Of a stretch of 12,607 nucleotides of DNA, positions 7,501 to 12,607 are shown piece after piece. Below the pieces are notes generated by a model. That model was given only the letters and a program-made list of their open reading frames with translations, was not told where the DNA came from and did no database searches. Source of the DNA: an uncultured Chitinophagaceae bacterium (GTDB taxonomy: Bacteria > Bacteroidota > Bacteroidia > Chitinophagales > Chitinophagaceae). Position 1 is the stretch's first letter, and the number at the start of each line of letters is the position of its first letter. Where the stretch lies: contig CAMPGT010000107.1 of NCBI GenBank assembly GCA_946885665.1, positions 1 to 12,607 of the forward strand. The letters are read 5' to 3'. Both the position numbers and the translations under genes were made by a program.

Positions 7501-7511
7501 AACAAAATAAA

Positions 7512-7534
7512 GCCCCACAAGGGGCATTTTTATT
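7512..7534 (+). terminator. Intrinsic terminator of tRNA-Ser
   Basis: GCCCC (7512-7516) and GGGGC (7521-7525) form a 5-bp GC stem around ACAA, followed by ATTTTTATT. It starts 12 nt after the tRNA CCA end. The stem is short but all GC and well placed. Confidence 0.78.
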
Positions 7535-7540
7535 ATATCC

Positions 7541-7548
7541 TATATTTG
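7541..7548 (+). promoter_or_regulatory. Putative -7 promoter box of the LLM oxidoreductase gene
   Basis: TATATTTG is a perfect TAnnTTTG match just downstream of the tRNA terminator. Its last base is 10 nt before the ATG at 7559, so the leader would be only a few nucleotides. No consensus -33 element is evident because the upstream positions fall in the terminator. Confidence 0.5.
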
Positions 7549-7558
7549 AAAAAGATGT

Positions 7559-8581
7559 ATGAAGAAAATAGGATTTTTATCGTTTGGGCATTGGTCTAAC
7601 CACCCCGCTTACAGAACCCGCACGGCGAGCGACACGCTGCTTCAGTCTATCGACCTGGCTGTTGCCGCTGAAGAAATTGGCTTAGACGGCGCTTATTTTC
7701 GGGTGCATCATTATGCGGCTCAGTTGGCGTCTCCATTTCCTTTGCTTTCGGCTATCGGTGCCAAAACAAATAAAATAGAGATTGGTACCGGTGTAATCGA
7801 TATGCGTTATGAAAATCCGCTGTATATGGTGGAAGATGCCGGAGCTGCCGATTTGATTTCCGAAGGGCGTTTGCAGTTGGGAATTAGCAGGGGTTCGCCC
7901 GAGCAGGTAATCGACGGGTGGCGGTATTTTGGATATGAGCCAAACAAAGGTGAAACCGACGCAGACATGGGACGCCGTAAAGCGCTGGAATTCCTGGAAA
8001 AGCTAAAAGGTGTCGGGTTTGCCCAGCCTAACCCGTACCCGATGTTTCCAAATCCCCCGGGCCTGCTGCGGCTGGAACCACACTCCGAAGGATTGCGGGA
8101 CCGTATTTGGTGGGGAGCCGCGTCTAATGCTACAGCGGTTTGGGCTGCCGAAAACGAAATGCACCTGCAAAGCTCTACGTTGAAGTACGATGAAAGCGGC
8201 AAGCCTTTTCACGTACAGCAAGCCGAGCAGATCAGGTTGTACAAAGAGGCATGGAAAAAAGCGGGACACCAGCGCGAACCGAGGGTTTCGGTAAGCCGGT
8301 CGATTTTCGCATTGGTAAGCGATCAGGATCGCTACTTATTTGGACAGGAAAACAACCGGGTCGATAAGATCGGAATGATTGAACAGGACAAGCGCGCCAT
8401 TTTCGGAAGAAGCTATGCTGCAGAACCAGATCAACTCATCAAAGAACTGGCCGCGGACGAAGCTATTCGGGAAGCGGATACGCTCCTGTTAACGGTACCC
8501 AACACACTGGGTGTCGACTACAATGTACATGTGCTGTCGTCTATTTTGAAGCATGTTGCTCCGGGTCTGGGTTGGCGTTAA
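7559..8581 (+). CDS. LLM-class flavin-dependent oxidoreductase (luciferase-like monooxygenase family)
   Basis: This 340-residue protein has the bacterial luciferase-like TIM-barrel pattern: strand 1 MKKIGFLSFGHWSNH (1-15), EEIGLDGAYFRVHH (38-51), ASPFPLL (57-63), IEIGTGV (73-79) and the flavin-associated DLISEGRLQLGISRG (98-112). Members use reduced FMN or F420 to oxidise varied small molecules; the substrate cannot be read from sequence, and FMN is the likelier cofactor in Bacteroidota. There is no signal peptide, so it is cytoplasmic. An overlapping ATG at 7555 is out of frame; the conserved first strand fixes the start at 7559. It stands alone downstream of tRNA-Ser and converges on tatD with 83 bp between them. 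No partner flavin reductase or pathway gene is nearby. Confidence 0.88.
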   Translation: MKKIGFLSFGHWSNHPAYRTRTASDTLLQSIDLAVAAEEIGLDGAYFRVHHYAAQLASPFPLLSAIGAKTNKIEIGTGVIDMRYENPLYMVEDAGAADLISEGRLQLGISRGSPEQVIDGWRYFGYEPNKGETDADMGRRKALEFLEKLKGVGFAQPNPYPMFPNPPGLLRLEPHSEGLRDRIWWGAASNATAVWAAENEMHLQSSTLKYDESGKPFHVQQAEQIRLYKEAWKKAGHQREPRVSVSRSIFALVSDQDRYLFGQENNRVDKIGMIEQDKRAIFGRSYAAEPDQLIKELAADEAIREADTLLLTVPNTLGVDYNVHVLSSILKHVAPGLGWR

Positions 8582-8664
8582 ATCTTTGATGGACAATCTT
8601 TAACCTGTTTAAAAATGTTAGAAGACGCCTCTTTGTTTAAAAAGACCCAACCAGCGTACAAACA

Positions 8665-9441
8665 TCAATTTCCAAAAACCCGGAGGGCATTGGAGGTGGT
8701 TATTTCGGCTACCTCTTCTACCGTTACACTTTTAACACCGGCGATTTTTTCGACTACGTATGTAAGATAGCTGCTTTCATTTCTTTTTCCCCTGAACGGC
8801 ACCGGGGTAAGGTACGGCGCATCCGTTTCGAGTACAATGTGCTCCAACGGCAGCCTGGCCACCACCTCTGCCAACCCTGCATTTTTATAGGTTACCACAC
8901 CGCCAATACCCAGCATCAACCCGCAATCGATGACGTCCATAGCGTTGTCATAGCTTCCCGAAAAGCAATGAAAGATCCCTCGCAGTCTGTCGTCCTTTTC
9001 GTTCTTTAATACCCTGATCGTTTCCTCCATGGAACTGCGCGAATGGATGACTATCGGCAGACCATATCGTTTTGCCAGCGATACCTGCTCCAGGAAACAC
9101 GTCATTTGCTGTTCGTCATAATTCCTGTCCCAGTAATAATCGAGACCGATCTCCCCTATTGCCGCAAATTTGCGTTCGGCGGTTACCTGTTGTAAAAAAT
9201 CAAGTTCGTCCCCAAAATTATCTTTCACATAACAAGGATGGATGCCTGCCATGGCATAGCACGTTCCCGGATATATATTTTCCAGCTCAACCATCGAATT
9301 AAAATGACTTTTATCAAGTGCCGGTAAATAAATGCGCCCGACGCCTTCGGCAACTGCCCTGCCCATTACCCCGTCAAGGTCGTTTTTGAATTCTTCAAGG
9401 TACAAGTGGCAATGGGTGTCTATCAGTTCAAATTGCTTCAT
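8665..9441 (-). CDS. TatD family metal-dependent hydrolase (putative DNase)
   Basis: TatD enzymes are cytoplasmic amidohydrolase-fold metal nucleases; some have 3'-5' exonuclease activity on DNA. The 258 residues contain every metal site expected: DTHCHL (8-13, His10 and His12), GIHPCY (66-71), GEIGLDYYW (96-104, Glu97), IHSR (132-135, His133), HCFSG (158-162, His158) and ETDAPYL (205-211, Asp207). Length is standard. Its start at 9441 is supported by a canonical promoter 22 nt upstream. It is a single-gene unit, separated from the upstream deacetylase gene by a terminator. YcfH-, YjjV- and TatD-type members cannot be told apart with certainty, so no gene symbol is assigned. Confidence 0.94.
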   Translation of the reverse strand: MKQFELIDTHCHLYLEEFKNDLDGVMGRAVAEGVGRIYLPALDKSHFNSMVELENIYPGTCYAMAGIHPCYVKDNFGDELDFLQQVTAERKFAAIGEIGLDYYWDRNYDEQQMTCFLEQVSLAKRYGLPIVIHSRSSMEETIRVLKNEKDDRLRGIFHCFSGSYDNAMDVIDCGLMLGIGGVVTYKNAGLAEVVARLPLEHIVLETDAPYLTPVPFRGKRNESSYLTYVVEKIAGVKSVTVEEVAEITTSNALRVFGN

Positions 9442-9463
9442 TATGACACTTTGGTTATGGCCG

Positions 9464-9494
9464 CAAATTTAAGGGACTCATGGTTTGGATCAAA
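9464..9494 (-). promoter_or_regulatory. Canonical Bacteroidota promoter of the tatD gene
   Basis: On the minus strand TTTG (9494-9491), a 19-bp spacer and TAAATTTG (9471-9464) match the consensus TTTG-N19-TAnnTTTG exactly. Initiation near 9457 would leave a leader of about 16 nt. This is the best promoter in the window. Confidence 0.82.
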
Positions 9495-9615
9495 TCCTGA
9501 CCCGTAGCCTGAAAAACGCTGCTGTGGCCGAATAGGGGCTTTTCAACCACGTATAAATAAATTTTGTTTTATCAAAAAAGTTCTACCTTTAAAGCAGTTT
9601 TCATAGGGTACGGAT

Positions 9616-9654
9616 TAAAAACGGGCCAGGGTTTCTACCCCGGCCCAACTTTTT
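9616..9654 (-). terminator. Intrinsic terminator of the deacetylase gene, possibly bidirectional
   Basis: GGGCC-A-GGGT (9623-9632) pairs with ACCC-C-GGCCC (9637-9646) around a 4-nt loop. In minus-strand RNA the interior mismatch becomes a G-U pair, giving a 10-bp stem followed by TTTTT, about 60 nt past the deacetylase stop codon. In plus-strand RNA the stem has one A-C mismatch but is also followed by TTTTT, so it might work both ways. The rest of 9442-9704 shows no gene. Confidence 0.8.
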
Positions 9655-9704
9655 ATAAGGAGTTTTATTTCGCAATATTCTGCGCGTCTTTCACTTCATT
9701 CATT

Positions 9705-10343
9705 TTATTGTATTGCTTCAAATGTGTAACCTTCCTTGCTGAAATGTTCAAGCGTATCGCGAAGCGACTTTTTCATTCGCGGCATCGCCTTCTCGCTGTC
9801 ATGAAATACAACTACAGAGCCACCCTTCGCATTCCTGATCACGTTGCGGCTGCAATTATCCGCAGATAATGCAATGTCGAAGTCCGCGCTAAGCACGTCC
9901 CACATGATAATTCTGAAAACCGAAGGTTGCTTTGCATTTTCTACTGCGGTCAGCAACCTTACCTGGAACTTGCTTATTCTGCCGTATGGCGGACGAAAAA
10001 GCACACTGTCAATGTATTTCCTCGCTTCGCGAATGTCCTGGATATATTCATTGTCGGGCGTTTTCCATCCATTGAGATGACTGTAGGTATGATTGCCTGT
10101 TGCATGGCCCTCGTTAATGATTCTTTTGTAGATGTCGGGATGTGCAGCCGCATTTTTACCGATGCAGAAGAATGTTGCCCTGGCGTTAAATGTTCGCAGT
10201 GTGTCCAGTACGTAGGGTGTTGCTTCGTGATGCGGGCCATCGTCAAAGGTGAGGTAGATTATTTTTTCGCTGCGCGAAAAGTTCCAGATGCATGAGGGAT
10301 ATATTTTTTTTAAGAGTGTGGGCGTTTTTACGAGATAGAACAT
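9705..10343 (-). CDS. Polysaccharide deacetylase family protein (NodB/CE4 domain)
   Basis: CE4 enzymes remove N- or O-acetyl groups from glycans such as chitin oligomers, peptidoglycan or surface polysaccharide. With the start at ATG 10343 the protein has 212 residues: TFDDGPH (32-38, catalytic Asp34 and metal Asp35), NHTYSH (84-89, metal His85 and His89), RPPYG (117-121), WDV (148-150) and VVFHDS (178-183, catalytic His181). All five CE4 motifs are intact. No signal peptide is evident; MFYLVKTPTLLKKIYPSCIW is only weakly hydrophobic. An upstream GTG at 10391 would add 16 residues, but it lies in repeat DNA and is unlikely to be used. The gene forms a single unit with a terminator downstream. 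Substrate unknown. Confidence 0.9.
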   Translation of the reverse strand: MFYLVKTPTLLKKIYPSCIWNFSRSEKIIYLTFDDGPHHEATPYVLDTLRTFNARATFFCIGKNAAAHPDIYKRIINEGHATGNHTYSHLNGWKTPDNEYIQDIREARKYIDSVLFRPPYGRISKFQVRLLTAVENAKQPSVFRIIMWDVLSADFDIALSADNCSRNVIRNAKGGSVVVFHDSEKAMPRMKKSLRDTLEHFSKEGYTFEAIQ

Positions 10344-10387
10344 CCGGTTTTTTGTTAGCGAAAATAAGCAAGTTCTTTGCCGTTTGT

Positions 10388-10446
10388 CCACCCCCGGCGC
10401 TTCGCGCCACCCCCGCCAGCGGGGGATACTGTTACGCTTCGCGCAA
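10388..10446. repeat. REP-like palindromic repeat with two GC hairpins
   Basis: Two hairpins lie side by side: GGCGC-TTC-GCGCC (10396-10408) and CCCCCGC-CA-GCGGGGG (10410-10425). They are built from short repeated units: CCACCCCCG occurs at 10388-10396 and 10407-10415, and CGCTTCGCGC at 10398-10407 and 10435-10444. This modular, palindromic GC-rich make-up, very unlike the AT-rich flanks, is typical of interspersed intergenic repeats. It sits between the 3' end of the DUF6569 gene and the deacetylase gene. Copies elsewhere in the genome are inferred, not seen. Confidence 0.7.
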
Positions 10447-10512
10447 GTTAAAAGTTAAAACCTACTCCCCACTCCCCACTCCCCATTGCCTATTGCCTAT
10501 TGCCTATTGCCC
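10447..10512. repeat. Tandem heptanucleotide repeats, three families in a row
   Basis: Read on the plus strand: GTTAAAA twice (10447-10460), a CCT spacer, ACTCCCC three times (10464-10484), and ATTGCCT four times with the last copy ending in C (10485-10512). All units are 7 bp. The arrangement resembles the short tandemly repeated repetitive (STRR) sequences known from filamentous cyanobacteria. It abuts the palindromic repeat and overlaps the last codons and stop of the DUF6569 gene. Confidence 0.9.
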
Positions 10513-11443
10513 CACTCCCTTCTCCATACGCCGTCACCTGTATCACCTTACCCTTCACCCGGAATATCTTTCCATTCTTCCGGCAATATTCTGCCTGCAG
10601 CGTTTCATTAGTGAGCACCTTGTCCATAAACATTTTTATCTCTTCCTTCACCAGCAGCGGCTCACTGCCATGCATAATCGCTTCGTTGATATAACCATAC
10701 AGCAGCGGCTCGAGTTCGTCATAAAAAAGCGCCTTGTCGGCAAATATTTCGGTGCCTATCACCCGGTTGCCGCTGATGCACACAAACCCCGTTATCGAGC
10801 TGTCGGATGCTTTTATTTTATCGCGAAAAAACGTGACGTAATCATTCTCCTGCGCCATATATTGCTTGTCGTGCCGGAAGGCGCCATAAGCCAGCGTCGC
10901 CGAATTGAGCTTTGCGCTATCGAGCTGTGAAAAGATTTCTTTCCAGATGAGCACCTGGTTGCCGGAATGATCGAGCACCTTCCTGAGCTTCGAATTGGCG
11001 TAATTGGTATAGGCTATCTTTTTCTCTTTTTTGCTCCACCGGCCCTCTTCGATACACATTACAGGAATGTACTGGTCGTTGCCCGTTGGTGTAAGCACCG
11101 TGTCTTTTGTTACCATCCTGTCCTGCCGGCCACCGCTGAATGTTTGTCCGGAAGCCACGAACAGTGGCGTTTGCGACTTGTTGCTCACGCGCAGCCAATG
11201 TACATTTTCAGTTGATGCGGACCCGCGTTCGCTGATTGTGGCCACTCCCTCCCGGATGGCCCTGTTGATGGACATCATCCTGGGTCCGGGACTGCCATCA
11301 CGGTTGCGCGGCTTAATGGGCACGAACTGCAGCGATTTATACTCCCACGCACTGTCATAATCTACCCATACGGTTTCATAAATGAGCTGCGCCGTCGAGG
11401 AAAAGCTGATAAGCGCCAATATAGCAACGAGCAGAACTTTCAC
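10490..11443 (-). CDS. Secreted protein of the DUF6569 / ARPP-1-like family
   Basis: The 317 residues begin with a signal peptide (MKVLLVAILALISFSSTA, then Gln19), so the protein is exported. The central block has SGQTFSGGRQDRM (98-110), VLTPTG (116-121) and IPVMCIEEGRW (126-136), the pattern I associate with DUF6569/ARPP-1 proteins of unknown function; the assignment is from memory. The start is GTG at 11443, directly preceded by an in-frame TAG, so no longer start exists. The last seven or so residues (GAIGNRQ) and the stop codon are encoded by the heptamer repeat, so the original C-terminus may have been changed. No catalytic motif is recognised. It is divergent from gltX with 74 bp between. 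Confidence 0.75.
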   Translation of the reverse strand: MKVLLVAILALISFSSTAQLIYETVWVDYDSAWEYKSLQFVPIKPRNRDGSPGPRMMSINRAIREGVATISERGSASTENVHWLRVSNKSQTPLFVASGQTFSGGRQDRMVTKDTVLTPTGNDQYIPVMCIEEGRWSKKEKKIAYTNYANSKLRKVLDHSGNQVLIWKEIFSQLDSAKLNSATLAYGAFRHDKQYMAQENDYVTFFRDKIKASDSSITGFVCISGNRVIGTEIFADKALFYDELEPLLYGYINEAIMHGSEPLLVKEEIKMFMDKVLTNETLQAEYCRKNGKIFRVKGKVIQVTAYGEGSGAIGNRQ

Positions 11444-11503
11444 CTACTATAAACGCCCGGCGGCACTCCCTAGTGTGGAAAAGTCTTGCAAGCCGCCTTT
11501 GTG

Positions 11504-11511
11504 TATATTTG
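11504..11511 (+). promoter_or_regulatory. Putative -7 promoter box of gltX
   Basis: TATATTTG matches TAnnTTTG perfectly and ends 6 nt before the gltX ATG, so the transcript would be leaderless or nearly so. A TTG at 11486-11488 lies 15 bp upstream, shorter than the usual -33 spacing. Confidence 0.55.
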
Positions 11512-11517
11512 CCGCCT

Positions 11518-12607
11518 ATGCCAAAAAAAGTAAGAGTGAGGTTTGCCCCGAGTCCCACGGGCGGGTTACACCTGGGTGGCGTTAGAACTATTCTCTATAA
11601 TTACCTTTTTGCCCATAAAAATGGAGGTGATTTCGTACTCCGCATCGAGGATACCGACCAATCGAGGTATGTTGAAGGGGCAGAAGAATATATTTACAAG
11701 TGCCTGTCGTGGTGCGGACTCGAGCCCGATGAGAGCCCGTTGAAGGGCGGTCCGTACGGTCCCTACCGGCAAAGTGAAAGAAAAGCAATATACCGTAAAT
11801 ACGCCGAGCAGCTTGTGGAGCAGGGAAACGCCTATTATGCTTTCGACACACCGCAAGAGCTGGAAGAAATGCGCACCAGGTATAAAACAGATGATAATCC
11901 TTCCCCGCAATATGGCCACCGATTACGTGAGAAGATGCGCAATTCGCTCACGCTTCCGGGCGAAGAAACGGCCACCCTTTTGAAAAATAATACGCCGCAT
12001 GTTATCCGCATAAAGATGCCGGTAAACGAAGAAATTACCTTCACCGATATCATCCGCGGCGAAGTGAATTTTAACAGCGGCCAGAGCGACGATAAGGTGT
12101 TGCTGAAAGCGGACGGCATGCCCACCTATCACCTTGCGGTAGTGGTGGATGATTACCTGATGAAGATCACGCACGCATTCAGGGGCGAAGAATGGCTGCC
12201 AAGCGCGCCGGTTCATATCCTTTTATGGCAATATTTCGGATGGCGCGACGACATGCCGCAATGGGCGCATCTTCCGCTCATCATGAAACCCGATGGCAAA
12301 GGCAAGCTGAGCAAGCGCGATGGCGACAGGCTGGGCTTCCCGGTGTTTGCGATGGATTGGAAAGATCCAAAAACGGGGGAAATGACGAAAGGCTTTAAAG
12401 AAATTGGTTTTCTGCCTGAGGCTTTCAATAACATGCTCGCATTGCTCGGTTGGAACGATGGCACCGAACAGGAAATATTCACTCGCGAAGAACTGGTAGA
12501 GAAATTTTCGCTGGAAAGAGTTCATAAGGCCGGCGCGAAATTTAATTTTGAAAAAGCCAAATGGTTCAACCACGAATGGATCAAAAGAAGTTCGGATGGA
12601 TTTCTTG
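11518..12607 (+). CDS. gltX: Glutamate--tRNA ligase, 3' end outside window
   Basis: GltX charges tRNA-Glu with glutamate using ATP in the cytoplasm. The frame is open from ATG 11518 to the right edge (363 codons of an expected 500 or so). The class I signatures are clear: RFAPSPTGGLHLGG (8-21, HIGH motif as HLGG), LRIEDTD (41-47), a tRNA-contacting FRGEEWLPSAP segment (221-231) and GKLSKRDGD (262-270, KMSKS motif as KLSKR). The cysteine zinc site of the E. coli enzyme is absent (AYYAFDT at 105-111), as I recall for Bacteroidota enzymes. The start is fixed by the conserved N-terminal strand. A -7 box ends 6 nt upstream. Confidence 0.97.
   Translation, partial: MPKKVRVRFAPSPTGGLHLGGVRTILYNYLFAHKNGGDFVLRIEDTDQSRYVEGAEEYIYKCLSWCGLEPDESPLKGGPYGPYRQSERKAIYRKYAEQLVEQGNAYYAFDTPQELEEMRTRYKTDDNPSPQYGHRLREKMRNSLTLPGEETATLLKNNTPHVIRIKMPVNEEITFTDIIRGEVNFNSGQSDDKVLLKADGMPTYHLAVVVDDYLMKITHAFRGEEWLPSAPVHILLWQYFGWRDDMPQWAHLPLIMKPDGKGKLSKRDGDRLGFPVFAMDWKDPKTGEMTKGFKEIGFLPEAFNNMLALLGWNDGTEQEIFTREELVEKFSLERVHKAGAKFNFEKAKWFNHEWIKRSSDGFL

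Noticed and set aside
7411..7558. tRNA-Ser as an integration (attachment) site
   Set aside because: No integrase, no duplicated tRNA 3' end and no change of gene type downstream; the neighbours look like normal chromosome.
7396..7599. 67-codon plus-strand open frame across the tRNA-Ser region
   Set aside because: Its [17 protein letters not shown] translation is simply the tRNA-Ser sequence read as protein, a well-known spurious ORF type.
8582..8664. Possible hairpin TCTTT-AAAGA (8630-8645) and a TGTTTAAAAA direct repeat (8606, 8634) between the LLM gene and tatD
   Set aside because: The stem is 5 bp of mostly A-T and the repeat is AT-rich and short; too weak to call a terminator for these convergent genes.
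9564..9869. 101-codon plus-strand open frame between tatD and the deacetylase gene
   Set aside because: It crosses the terminator hairpin and overlaps the deacetylase 3' end antisense; composition shows no coding character.
10344..10391. 16-residue N-terminal extension of the deacetylase from a GTG start
   Set aside because: It reaches into the CCACCCCCG repeat and adds nothing conserved; ATG at 10343 is more likely.
10447..10512. CRISPR array
   Set aside because: Units are 7 bp, directly adjacent and without spacers; no cas gene is present.
10292..10930. 212-codon plus-strand open frame across the repeat patch
   Set aside because: It reads through the hairpins and heptamers and the antisense of the DUF6569-like gene; repeat-derived low complexity.

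Overview
The window reads as ordinary chromosome of a Bacteroidota bacterium, most likely a Chitinophagaceae/Chitinophagales-type organism. The grounds are porV and gldJ (type IX secretion and gliding), the Bacteroidota-restricted DUF4292 lipoprotein, and eight sites upstream of genes that match the Bacteroidota -7 promoter element TAnnTTTG (seven perfect, one with a mismatch). Clear Shine-Dalgarno sequences are nearly absent. The lineage is inferred from gene content; no rRNA is present.

Layout. Positions 1-4158 are a tightly packed minus-strand run, transcribed porV > ispF > dut > DUF4292 lipoprotein > envC-like gene; the last runs off the left edge. A 261-bp divergent intergenic region separates porV from gldJ (plus strand). 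gldJ ends in a strong intrinsic terminator, followed by murF, a tRNA-Ser(GGA) with its own promoter and terminator, and an LLM-class flavin oxidoreductase gene. Next come two minus-strand genes, tatD and a polysaccharide deacetylase, each in its own transcription unit. Upstream of the deacetylase is a short repeat-rich intergenic patch, then a secreted DUF6569/ARPP-1-like protein (minus strand). gltX (plus strand) runs off the right edge.

Functionally the window mixes outer-membrane secretion and gliding (porV, gldJ), cell-wall synthesis and remodelling (murF, envC-like), possible wall or glycan editing (deacetylase), isoprenoid precursor and nucleotide metabolism (ispF, dut) and translation (tRNA-Ser, gltX).

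I see no mobile element, CRISPR array, defence island or biosynthetic cluster, and no convincing new system. The most unusual parts are the composite repeat at 10388-10512 (hairpins followed by three families of tandem heptamers, which supply the stop codon of the neighbouring gene) and several -7 boxes so close to start codons that the mRNAs would be leaderless or nearly so. A further -7 box abuts the gldJ terminator, placed so that transcripts for murF would escape it.
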